Shown here: one piece after another, positions 24,513 through 32,119 of the stretch | Layout of the letters: each line of letters starts with the position of its first letter | Numbering within the stretch: position 1 is the stretch's first letter | Source: Paraburkholderia ultramafica | GTDB taxonomy: Bacteria; Pseudomonadota; Gammaproteobacteria; Burkholderiales; Burkholderiaceae | Length of the DNA: 48,588 nucleotides | Assembly (NCBI RefSeq): GCF_902859915.1 | Contig: NZ_CADIKK010000045.1 | Coordinates: 1 to 48,588 of the forward strand | Direction of reading: 5' to 3' | Position numbers and translations under genes: made by a program | The notes under the pieces: model-generated | Seen by the model: only the letters and a program-made list of their open reading frames with translations | Told to the model about the DNA's origin: nothing | Database searches by the model: none

Positions 24513-25141
24513 TCAGAATCCTCATTGCCGACGATCACGCGATCGTGCGTGGCGGACTCAGGCAGATCGTCGCGACGACGAATGATATCGTCGTGGCGGC
24601 TGAAGCGGCTCAAGGCTCCGAAGTGGTCGACAAGCTGCGCGCGTGTCCCGTCGATCTGCTGTTGCTCGACATGACAATGCCAGGCATCAGCGGCGTCGAT
24701 CTGATCCGGCGCGTGCGCGCCGAACTGCCTTCGTTGCCGGTGCTGGTGCTGAGCATTCACGACGAGGCGCAGGTGGCGTCACGTGCGTTGCGCGCCGGCG
24801 CGACTGGCTATCTGACGAAAGACAGCGACCCCGAAGTGCTGCTTGCGGCGATTCGCAAGATTGCCGATGGCGGGCGCTTCATTGATCCGAAGCTGGTCGA
24901 CGCGATGGTCTTCGAAACGCATCGCGCCGATGTGCCGCCCCACGAAATTCTGTCGGACCGCGAGTTTCAGGTGTTGCAGATGCTGGCGGCCGGCAAGAGC
25001 ATCAACGACATCGCCGACGCTTGTGCGCTCAGCGCGAAAACGATCAGCACCCACAAGATGCGACTCATGCAAAAGCTCGGTCTAGCGAACAACGCTGAGG
25101 TGATCCGCTATGCCCTCCGGCACGGTTTGATTATCGAGTAA
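24509..25141 (+). CDS. NarL/LuxR-type response regulator
   Basis: 210 residues with an ATGA overlap at the start. The receiver domain has the acidic pair in LIADDHAIVRGG, phospho-acceptor Asp54 (LLLLDMTMPGISG) and the conserved Lys near YLTKDSD. The C-terminal LuxR helix-turn-helix runs from about 148: LSDREFQVLQMLAAGKSIND, then IADACALSAKTISTHKMRLM, very typical. It is the DNA-binding output of the two kinases upstream. The gene directly after it encodes a periplasmic binding protein, a likely target or sensor partner. Confidence 0.93.
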   Translation: MIRILIADDHAIVRGGLRQIVATTNDIVVAAEAAQGSEVVDKLRACPVDLLLLDMTMPGISGVDLIRRVRAELPSLPVLVLSIHDEAQVASRALRAGATGYLTKDSDPEVLLAAIRKIADGGRFIDPKLVDAMVFETHRADVPPHEILSDREFQVLQMLAAGKSINDIADACALSAKTISTHKMRLMQKLGLANNAEVIRYALRHGLIIE

Positions 25142-25317
25142 GCGAGCGGCGCGCGCGCAAGCGCCTTTGCGGTACCGGTGGCGAGTTGTTGGCCTGTTGC
25201 TGCCGTTCCGTCAGCGGGTTTGTCCGAATTTATCGACCGGCTTGGCCAGTCGCACGATGTCAGGGCGCGCCAGTTCGCGCGGACCGATCGCATTACTTCA
25301 GTTTCGTCAATTCAGCC

Positions 25318-26193
25318 ATGCAACGCAGGCGCTTTATCGTCGCGGCGGCGAGTGCCGCAGGCGCGGCGCTCGCCGCACGCGCCGCACCGTCGGAGCGTTT
25401 CGAAATCGTCTACCCGCGGATCCGGCCCGGCCGCGACGTGCATGCAGCGTTTGCACTCGCCACGCTGGATGCCGCGATGAAAGCCGCCAACGCCGACTAC
25501 ACGATCCGCCAGGTGGAGATTGTGATGGAGCGCACCAGGGCGCTCGCGGAACTCGCGTCCGGCACGATCATCAATTTGCATTGGACCAGCATTGAGGCGC
25601 AAGCCGAACGCGGGCTGAGCGTCGTCCACATTCCGATTCATCGAGGGTTGATCGGTTATCGGCTATTCCTGATCAGACGCGACCGGCAGCCTGATTTCGA
25701 CAAGGTCGAGACACTCAAGGATCTACAGGCACTGACGAGCGTTCAGGGGCTCGGCTGGATCGACGCCGGGATCATGCGCAGTGCCGGCCTCAGCGTGCAG
25801 ACGACGTCGAGTTACGAGACCGCGTTCAAGATGGTGGAGGGTGGGCGAGTGGACTATTTTCCGCGCGGGATGGTTGAAGCGTTCACTGAGCTTGACGCGC
25901 GCGGGCAGAGGGGTTCGGATCTCGTGGTGGAGAAGCGTTTGCTGCTGGTCTACCGCTCAGATTTCCTGTTCTATGTGGCTCCGACATATGATCGGCTGGC
26001 TGCGACGATCGCTCGAGGATTTGCTGCTGCCTATCGCGATGGTTCGTATATGAGGCTGTTCAATACCCATCCATATATCCAGGATGCGCTGAAGCGGACG
26101 CGTTCAAGTGAACGAAGGATCATCCGCCTGAATAACCCTTATTTGTCGGAAGAGGACAAGGCGATTCCAGAGTCATACTGGGCAAGGCTTTAG
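25318..26193 (+). CDS. Periplasmic solute-binding protein, orphan
   Basis: 291 residues from the ATG at 25318; the frame continues to 25186 but without signal. The N-terminus MQRRRFIVAAASAAGAALAARA is a signal peptide with an RRRF pattern that could use Tat. The body resembles the amino-acid-type substrate-binding proteins (SBP_bac_3): TLDAAMKAANADYTIRQVEI, a hinge region at about 130-160, SVQTTSSYETAFKMVEGGRV and DYFPRG. No ABC permease or ATPase gene lies nearby. Given its place after a kinase/regulator operon it may sense a ligand for the hybrid kinase instead of feeding a transporter (inference). No clear Shine-Dalgarno is visible. Confidence 0.78.
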   Translation: MQRRRFIVAAASAAGAALAARAAPSERFEIVYPRIRPGRDVHAAFALATLDAAMKAANADYTIRQVEIVMERTRALAELASGTIINLHWTSIEAQAERGLSVVHIPIHRGLIGYRLFLIRRDRQPDFDKVETLKDLQALTSVQGLGWIDAGIMRSAGLSVQTTSSYETAFKMVEGGRVDYFPRGMVEAFTELDARGQRGSDLVVEKRLLLVYRSDFLFYVAPTYDRLAATIARGFAAAYRDGSYMRLFNTHPYIQDALKRTRSSERRIIRLNNPYLSEEDKAIPESYWARL

Positions 26194-26705
26194 GCGGCAT
26201 CGATTCTAATAGACGCCACCGCCGGGCAGGCAGTCGACGCAAATGAAATGCTATTTAATGAGGTATTCGCCCAGTTGCAGGCTGTCCAGTTGTGGTTCGA
26301 ACGCTTTGGCCAGCATCAACCCGCTTCGCTGACCGCAGAATCAACCAATAGCCGCGCCATTGCTTTTTCAGCAGGCTTTTAATTTGACTTCACCTATATC
26401 TTGGGCCTGTTAGCGAATTGTTGTCCCTTTTTTCCAGCTATCCTAGACTCGGACTAGCGACCACCTGTTCGGCGGGAATTTCTTGCCGGTCCAGGACTGG
26501 CGGAAGCGCATTTCCAGCCGTCAAGGTTTCGATTCGGAACTGTGCATCGTCCACGCACAGTTTCTCGTAGTACTGGGTACTGGCAACGTTCTTGCCCCGC
26601 AAGCGCCGGCAACAGCGGCGTGGTCCAACTCGGGCCATCGCGGGCTACTAGCAAGTCTGGTTTGCCGTCGCGAGACTCTCGCGGCGACCTACGAGGAGAC
26701 AACCG
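26194..26705. other. Intergenic before the permease gene
   Basis: About 510 bases without a supported gene. A 32-codon minus-strand stretch ending at 26251 reads in a protein-like way (GLMLAKAFEPQLDSLQLGEY) but has no start, so it could be a gene remnant. Just upstream of the permease, TTGTTG and TATCCT (about 26416-26450) are a weak promoter candidate with a 15-nt spacer. The ribosome site GAGGAG of the permease ends this stretch. Confidence 0.4.
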
Positions 26706-27809
26706 ATGCTGACCACGCCGACCCCCCCGAGGGCGCTGTCCAGAGAGTTGCTCGACGCATTGATCCGCGCCGGACTGATTGCCGTTCTGGCTGTGCTCTG
26801 TTTTCGGATCTTCGTACCGTTCCTCAACCTGATGGTCTGGGCGTTGATCCTCGCGATCACGCTCTATCCGCTTCAAGCGAGGCTCCGAAGCAGATTCGCC
26901 AGTAAGGATGGCTTGATCGCCACACTGATCATCCTTGTCGCGTTTGCCGTCATCCTTGTGCCGACGTATCTGCTGGGCGTCGCCGTAGCCGACTCGATGG
27001 ACCGTGCAGTGACAGTATTCCGGAGCGGCAGCTTCCGCATTCCGCCGCCTGCCGAATCGGTGACCCACTGGCCGCTGGTAGGTCAACGTGTGTATGACCT
27101 CTGGCAGCAAGCCTCTACCAACCTCGCCGGTCTCGCGCAGCGGTTCGCACCGCAAATCAAGGAGGCCGGCATCGCCTTGCTCGGCACGGTCACCGGCCTT
27201 GGAGCGGGGCTGCTGATCTTCTTCGTCGCGCTGATCGTCGCGGGTATTCTGATGGCTCACGGCGAGAAAGGCCACACCAGCGCGGTGCAGATCGCTTCGC
27301 GCATCTCCGGTCCTGAGAACGGTTTGCAGATTACCGATCTGTGCACCTCCACCATTCGCGCAGTGGCCCAAGGCGTGGTCGGTATTGCGTTCATCCAGAT
27401 GTTGCTGATTGGTGTCGGGTTCATAGTCATGGATATTCCGGGCGCGGGCCTGCTCGCGCTCGCCGTGCTGCTGATCGGCATCATGCAGTTGCCCGCCACG
27501 CTGATCACGGTTCCCGTGATCATCTTCGTGATTGTGACGGAGGGCGTGAGCACGGGGACGATCATCTTCTCGGTCTATGTGTTCGTCGCGGGTCTGGCCG
27601 ATAACGTGCTCAAGCCGTTGCTGCTGGGCCGTGGCGTCGCGGTGCCGATGCCCGTGGTGCTGATCGGCGCGCTCGGCGGCATGGTGACGGGCGGCGTCAT
27701 TGGCCTGTTCATCGGACCCGTGATGCTTGCGGTCGGCTATCAGCTGTTCTGGCGATGGGTGAAAGACCAGCCGCAACCTGAACCTGTCTACGAAGAGAAG
27801 CAGCCTTGA
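26706..27809 (+). CDS. AI-2E family / PerM-type membrane transporter
   Basis: 367 residues with GAGGAG before the ATG. About eight hydrophobic segments: two near the N-terminus (LIRAGLIAVLAVLCFRIFVP and LILAITLYPLQARL), one at 70-95, a soluble middle (about 100-155), then a dense membrane half with the family's PGAGLLALAVLLIGIMQLPA and NVLKPLLLGRGVAVPMPVVL, ending in GGVIGLFIGPVMLAVGYQLF. The family includes TqsA (AI-2 export) and Na+(Li+)/H+ exchangers, so substrate is uncertain. Its stop codon lies inside a small hairpin just before the efflux outer-membrane gene, so it may be co-transcribed with that operon. Confidence 0.9.
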   Translation: MLTTPTPPRALSRELLDALIRAGLIAVLAVLCFRIFVPFLNLMVWALILAITLYPLQARLRSRFASKDGLIATLIILVAFAVILVPTYLLGVAVADSMDRAVTVFRSGSFRIPPPAESVTHWPLVGQRVYDLWQQASTNLAGLAQRFAPQIKEAGIALLGTVTGLGAGLLIFFVALIVAGILMAHGEKGHTSAVQIASRISGPENGLQITDLCTSTIRAVAQGVVGIAFIQMLLIGVGFIVMDIPGAGLLALAVLLIGIMQLPATLITVPVIIFVIVTEGVSTGTIIFSVYVFVAGLADNVLKPLLLGRGVAVPMPVVLIGALGGMVTGGVIGLFIGPVMLAVGYQLFWRWVKDQPQPEPVYEEKQP

Positions 27810-27815
27810 GGCTGC
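27800..27815 (+). promoter_or_regulatory. Hairpin spanning a stop codon
   Basis: GCAGCC-TTGA-GGCTGC is a perfect 6-bp inverted repeat whose loop contains most of the TGA stop (27807-27809) of the AI-2E-type gene. No T-tract follows, so it is not a classic terminator; it ends 10 nt before the GTG start of the next gene and could influence coupling. Confidence 0.4.
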
Positions 27816-27825
27816 GGGGCGCGAC

Positions 27826-29376
27826 GTGTCGCCTTTAATGCGCCCATATGGGGTAGCGGGACTGCTTGGGGCAGGTTGCCTGAGCGGCTGCATGCTGGTG
27901 GGACCAGACTTTCATCCGCAGCACGAGGACTGGAGCGAGACCTGGACGAGCGCATCGATCGAGCTGGTTACGCAGCAGGGCTCGCAGCCTGACGTTCGGC
28001 AGTGGTGGCAGATTTTCTCTGACCAGAACCTCGAACGTCTGATCGCGCAAGCCGATGAGCGCAATGGCGACCTGAAAATCGCCGGTCTGCGCGTCATCGA
28101 GGCGCGCGCCCAATTGGGCATCGCGGTAGCAGGACGTTACCCTCAGGTGCAGCAGGCCAATGCCGATGTGCTCTATTCGGCGCGCAAACGCTCGGATGGA
28201 TTCAACCCCCGGTCGGGCGGCTACTGGCAGTACGGCGTGAGCTTCAGCGTCGGCTGGGAACTGGATTTCTGGGGGCGTTTCAGCCGCGCAATCGAGTCGG
28301 CCGATGCCGCGTTTTTTGCGGCGCAAGCCAACCGCGACGACGCGTTGGTCCTGCTGCACGCGCAGGTCGCCACGACGTATTTCACTTTGCGCACGGCCGA
28401 GGCACGGCTGCGCATCGCACGCGAGAACGCCCAGTTGCAGGAGCGCAGCTATGAGATCACGCAACGGCTCTTCAAGAGCGGTGAAAGCGACGAACTGGAT
28501 CTCCAGCAAGCGAAGACGCAGTATCTGGGCACGCTGAGCAGCATCCCCGATCTCGAGAGCCAGATCGTCCTCGCGCGTCATGCGCTGTCCGTGCTGATTG
28601 GCCGGCCGCCCGGCCCGTTGCCGGAGCTGGATGCGCAGCCGGACAAGGAAGGCGTGGTTCCGCTAGTGAGCCGCGCCGTGCTGCAGGACGTGCCCGCCAA
28701 TCTGCTGCTGCGCCGCCCCGACGTTCGCGCCGCCGAGCTGCAGATGGCCTCGCAGTCCGCGCTCATCGGCGTGGCGAAAGCCGATCTGTACCCGTCCGTG
28801 TCGTTGCTGGGCTCTCTCGTCTGGAGCGCCAGTTCGCTCACGGGCGCGCCGAGCACACTCTCCTTCGCAGGCGGTCCGAGCATCACATGGAACCTGTTCG
28901 ACCACGGCAAGATCACCAACAACGTGCGCGTGCAGGATGCCCGTCTGCAACAGCTGATCGTCGCCTACCAGGACACCGTGCGCGAGGCGGCGCGCGAGGC
29001 CGACGATGCGGCGACAGCGCTTGGCTCGGCGTTGCAGCGTGACAGTATCCTGCACGACGCGCAAGGCGCCGCGCGCCGTTCGCTCACGCTCGCCAATACG
29101 ATCTATCGGGAAGGGTACTCGGACTTCCAGCGGGTTCTCGATGCGCAGCGCGCGCTGTTCGCCCAGCAGGATGCGTTCGTCGTCAATCGCAGCAACGCGG
29201 TGGCCAGTCTGATTGCTCTCTACAAGGCCGTCGGCGGAGGCTGGTACTCGGAACAGCCGCTGGTCGATCCGGCGACCCGCCAGCAGATGCAGCAACGCAC
29301 CGACTGGGGCGACCTGCTGAACGAATTGAATGTGCCGTCTGCTACCGCCAGCCCGTCCGCAGGTCGGTCACGATGA
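27826..29376 (+). CDS. NodT/OprM-type outer-membrane efflux lipoprotein
   Basis: 516 residues from a GTG at 27826, chosen because GCGGGG lies a suitable distance upstream; an in-frame ATG at 27838 is also possible. The signal peptide ends in lipobox LSGC, with the acylated Cys followed by MLVGPDFHPQ, typical of the NodT family. Two outer-membrane-efflux repeats are visible: AGRYPQVQQANADVLYSARK to about 240 with helical SGESDELDLQQAKTQYL, and a second with NLLLRRPDVRAAELQMASQS and the conserved PSVSLLGSL. It forms the trimeric exit duct for the HlyD-type adaptor encoded next, whose start overlaps by ATGA. Confidence 0.92.
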   Translation: MSPLMRPYGVAGLLGAGCLSGCMLVGPDFHPQHEDWSETWTSASIELVTQQGSQPDVRQWWQIFSDQNLERLIAQADERNGDLKIAGLRVIEARAQLGIAVAGRYPQVQQANADVLYSARKRSDGFNPRSGGYWQYGVSFSVGWELDFWGRFSRAIESADAAFFAAQANRDDALVLLHAQVATTYFTLRTAEARLRIARENAQLQERSYEITQRLFKSGESDELDLQQAKTQYLGTLSSIPDLESQIVLARHALSVLIGRPPGPLPELDAQPDKEGVVPLVSRAVLQDVPANLLLRRPDVRAAELQMASQSALIGVAKADLYPSVSLLGSLVWSASSLTGAPSTLSFAGGPSITWNLFDHGKITNNVRVQDARLQQLIVAYQDTVREAAREADDAATALGSALQRDSILHDAQGAARRSLTLANTIYREGYSDFQRVLDAQRALFAQQDAFVVNRSNAVASLIALYKAVGGGWYSEQPLVDPATRQQMQQRTDWGDLLNELNVPSATASPSAGRSR

Positions 29377-30500
29377 GCGACACGTCCGAGCACTCCGCCG
29401 CCACGGCGCCCAATCCCCCCGCGCCCGCTGCCGACCCATCGCGCAAAGCGGTCAAGTGGGTCGTAGGCCTGATCGTCGTGAGCCTGATCTGGTATCTGCT
29501 CGCCGACCGCTTTACTCCCTATACGCAACAGGCGCGCATCCAGGCCTATGTCGTACCCGTCGCCGCGGAAGTATCGGGACGAGTGACCCGCGTCGTCGTG
29601 CACAACAACCAGGAGGTCAACGCAGGTGACGTGCTGTTCGAGGTCGATCGCGAGCAATACCGGATCGCCGCCGATCGCGCGCGCGCCGATCTCGAGTCGA
29701 CGCGCCGGCAGATCGGCGCGAGCACGGCGGGCATCGATTCGGCGCTCGCATCGCTGCGGGCGGCAATCGCGAACGAGGTCAAGGCGCGGCAGGACAGCGA
29801 GCGCCTCGAAAGGCTTTACCGGGAAGATCAGGGCACCGTCTCGCTACGTCGTCTCGAAGTCGCGCGCGCGACTCATGAGCAGGCCGTCAGTCAGGTCGCC
29901 GCGGCCCGTGCCGAAGTGGAGCGTGCGAAAGAGCAGCAGGGTGGCGGCGATAAGGAGAATGCGCAGTTGCGCAGCGTCGCCGCTGCGCTGGAAAAGGCCG
30001 AACTCGATCTTGCGGATACCCGGATACGGGCGCGCTCGGCGGGCGTCATCACCGATCTGCGCACCGAAGTCGGCCAGTTCGCCGCGGCCGGCAACCCCGT
30101 CATGACGTTGATTGCGATCCACGATGTGTGGGTCAGCGCGGATATGACCGAGAACAACCTGGGCCACCTCCAGCCCGGCACGCCGGTCGCAATCGCGTTG
30201 GACGCGCTGCCGGGCGAAATATTCGAAGGGCGGATCCGCAGCATCGGATATGGCGTGAGCGTGGGCCAGAGCACGCCACCGGGAAGCCTGCCCACTGTGC
30301 AAAACAGCCGCGACTGGTTGCGCCCGGCTCAACGCTTCCCGGTGATTGTCGAATTTGCAAAGGGCGAGAGTGCGCGACTGCGCAACATTCGCGTGGGGGG
30401 GCAAGCCGAGGTGATGGCGTTTCCGAGTGTGGGTAATCCGCTCAATCCGCTCGGCCGCGTGTTCTTGCGCGTGATGAGCTGGACTTCATACCTTTACTGA
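29373..30500 (+). CDS. HlyD/EmrA-type membrane-fusion (adaptor) protein
   Basis: 375 residues. A Pro/Ala-rich cytosolic start is followed by one membrane anchor (VKWVVGLIVVSLIWYLLADR, about 28-50). The periplasmic part has the barrel-sandwich half-motif IQAYVVPVAAEVSGRVTRVV, a long coiled-coil hairpin (about 90-205, e.g. SDSALASLRAAIANEVKARQ-like heptads), and the second half DTRIRARSAGVITDLRTEVG. It links the DUF2955 inner-membrane protein (30500) to the NodT duct (27826). The arrangement is that of fusaric-acid or aromatic-acid efflux systems. Start and stop overlap neighbours by 4 and 1 nt. Confidence 0.92.
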   Translation: MSDTSEHSAATAPNPPAPAADPSRKAVKWVVGLIVVSLIWYLLADRFTPYTQQARIQAYVVPVAAEVSGRVTRVVVHNNQEVNAGDVLFEVDREQYRIAADRARADLESTRRQIGASTAGIDSALASLRAAIANEVKARQDSERLERLYREDQGTVSLRRLEVARATHEQAVSQVAAARAEVERAKEQQGGGDKENAQLRSVAAALEKAELDLADTRIRARSAGVITDLRTEVGQFAAAGNPVMTLIAIHDVWVSADMTENNLGHLQPGTPVAIALDALPGEIFEGRIRSIGYGVSVGQSTPPGSLPTVQNSRDWLRPAQRFPVIVEFAKGESARLRNIRVGGQAEVMAFPSVGNPLNPLGRVFLRVMSWTSYLY

Positions 30501-31519
30501 TGCGTATGCCGCACAAGTCCGAGCACCTAAGTCAACGTACGCTACGCGTGGGCGCCGGCACGGCGCTGTGCCTCGCAATCAGTTTTGCGCTGGAACTGCC
30601 GATTCCCGTGGTTGCGCCGGTGTTCGCCGTCTTTCTGCTCGCTACGCAGAACCAGCCGATATCGTTCAAGGCAGGACTGTTACTCGCGCTGGTGGTAGCG
30701 TTGACAACGGGAAGCGGCCTGGCAACTGTGCCGTTGCTTCGCTACTACCCGGCCGCCGGCGTGCTGCTGATTGGTCTGTGCCTCTTCATCGCCTTTCGCT
30801 TCGGATTGCGTGGCGGGAACAATCTGGTCGCGACTTTTCTGGTGGCCGGCCTGACGATGATCTCCGCAGCGGGCGTCGCTGATTTTCAACTGGCCATGAC
30901 GGTCGTGGGCGCGCTGGTGAAGGGTCTTTTGCTTGCGGTACTGGTGTCGATATTCACTCATTGGGTCTTTCCCGAGCCTGTGAGCGAAAGGCCGCAGCCT
31001 GCCGGTCGCGTCATGCCGGATGACGCCGCTGCCCGCATTGCGCTGCGGGCCGCTCTGGTGGTCATGCCTGTCTGGCTGCTTGCCATGACTGATCCAGCCA
31101 GCTACATGCCGATCATCATGAAGTCCGTCAGCCTTGGTCGACAAAGCTGCACCACATCGGCTCGCGGCGCGGCGCGCGATCTGCTTGGGTCCACGCTGCT
31201 CGGGGGCCTGCTCGCAATCGTCTTCTGGTTTTCGCTCAGGCTATTTGTCAATATCTGGATGTTTTTTCTGTGGATGTTGCTGTTCGGATTGCTGGTGGGA
31301 CGCAAGCTTCATCGGATCAGCCAGACGCGCTACTCGCCCGGGTTCTGGTTGAATACGCTCGTCACGATGATTATTCTGCTTGGGCAGTCGGTGCAGGATA
31401 GCGTGGCCGGAGAGGACGTGTATAGCGCGTTCGCGGTGCGTATGGGGTTATTTGTGGCCGTTACTGTCTACGCGTGTCTGATGCTGTGGCTTTTCGAGCA
31501 ACGCAGTCGCGTGCCGTGA
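30500..31519 (+). CDS. DUF2955 inner-membrane protein (FUSC-related efflux component)
   Basis: 339 residues, start overlapping the HlyD stop as TGATG. Two blocks of membrane helices: an N-terminal one (about 20-155, including LCLAISFALELPIPVVAPVF) and a C-terminal one (about 180-335), divided by a polar stretch (PEPVSERPQPAGRVMPDDAA). Members of DUF2955 resemble half of the fusaric acid resistance (FUSC) transporters and regularly sit beside HlyD and NodT genes, as here. It is probably the inner-membrane pump of the tripartite system; exported compounds are likely aromatic or organic acids (inference from the family). Confidence 0.88.
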   Translation: MRMPHKSEHLSQRTLRVGAGTALCLAISFALELPIPVVAPVFAVFLLATQNQPISFKAGLLLALVVALTTGSGLATVPLLRYYPAAGVLLIGLCLFIAFRFGLRGGNNLVATFLVAGLTMISAAGVADFQLAMTVVGALVKGLLLAVLVSIFTHWVFPEPVSERPQPAGRVMPDDAAARIALRAALVVMPVWLLAMTDPASYMPIIMKSVSLGRQSCTTSARGAARDLLGSTLLGGLLAIVFWFSLRLFVNIWMFFLWMLLFGLLVGRKLHRISQTRYSPGFWLNTLVTMIILLGQSVQDSVAGEDVYSAFAVRMGLFVAVTVYACLMLWLFEQRSRVP

Positions 31520-31604
31520 CGCGACGCTACGGGACGACAGCGCGCGCAACATCCGCATCGGCGACGTGCTCAAGGGCTCAAGTCCATTCTGAGAGGTACC
31601 CGCG

Positions 31605-31985
31605 ATGAAAAATGCCACGCGCGACGCGCGCGTCCCGCTGCGTGCTCGCGATTTTCTGGTGGAATTCGGCAGCACGCTCTGGTACTTGCGCGCGATCCTC
31701 GCCGCCCTCCTTGCGCTCTTTCTTCTATTGACGGTCGCAATGTACTACTTTGGTGGTCCCGTCGAGACCGTGAACCGAACGCCTTCGCCGCTGGGGCAAA
31801 CCTTGTATTTCTGCGCGATTACCGCGTTGACCATCGGATACGGCGACGTGGTGCCCACCACGACGTTCGGCCGGATCGATGCGATATTACTTGGCGTGAT
31901 CGGATTGCTGATCATCGGACTGATCACCGCCGCAGCCGTCCGGGGTGTCCAGGAGGCCGCGCACCGGTCTGGCGTTGCGCGTTAG
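31605..31985 (+). CDS. Two-helix potassium channel
   Basis: 126 residues with GAGAGG upstream of the ATG. TM1 is at about 25-48 (LRAILAALLALFLLLTVAMY), a pore helix and the selectivity filter TIGYGD follow (residues about 78-83), and TM2 is ILLGVIGLLIIGLITAAAVR (about 95-115). This is the minimal Ion_trans_2 architecture that tetramerises into a K+ channel. There is no RCK or other gating domain, so gating is unknown. It lies 85 nt after the DUF2955 gene and may be transcribed separately. Confidence 0.9.
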   Translation: MKNATRDARVPLRARDFLVEFGSTLWYLRAILAALLALFLLLTVAMYYFGGPVETVNRTPSPLGQTLYFCAITALTIGYGDVVPTTTFGRIDAILLGVIGLLIIGLITAAAVRGVQEAAHRSGVAR

Positions 31986-32050
31986 CTTCGTCGTACCGCT
32001 CTGGAGAGAGATGCCTGTGTGCGATGCGCCTGGCGAAAGCTTCCAGAGCG

Positions 32051-32074
32051 GTGAAGCGGCTTGCGCCGCTTCAC
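32051..32074. terminator. Hairpin between convergent genes
   Basis: GTGAAGCGGC-TTGC-GCCGCTTCAC is a perfect 10-bp stem with a 4-nt loop, placed between the K+ channel gene (end 31985) and phaC (end 32120, opposite strand). No T-tract follows on either strand, but its position suits a bidirectional terminator. Confidence 0.65.
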
Positions 32075-32119
32075 TCGATCGTCTGGACGTGCCAACCGCT
32101 GTGACGGCTGTGACGGGAA

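Noticed and set aside
26251..26347. Protein-like minus-strand stretch of 32 codons
   Set aside because: No start codon, no ribosome site and no recognised family; too short to call even as a pseudogene.
26454..27893. 479-codon minus-strand frame opposite the AI-2E-type gene
   Set aside because: It is Arg/Gln/His/Asp-rich without any domain and mirrors a real membrane-protein gene.
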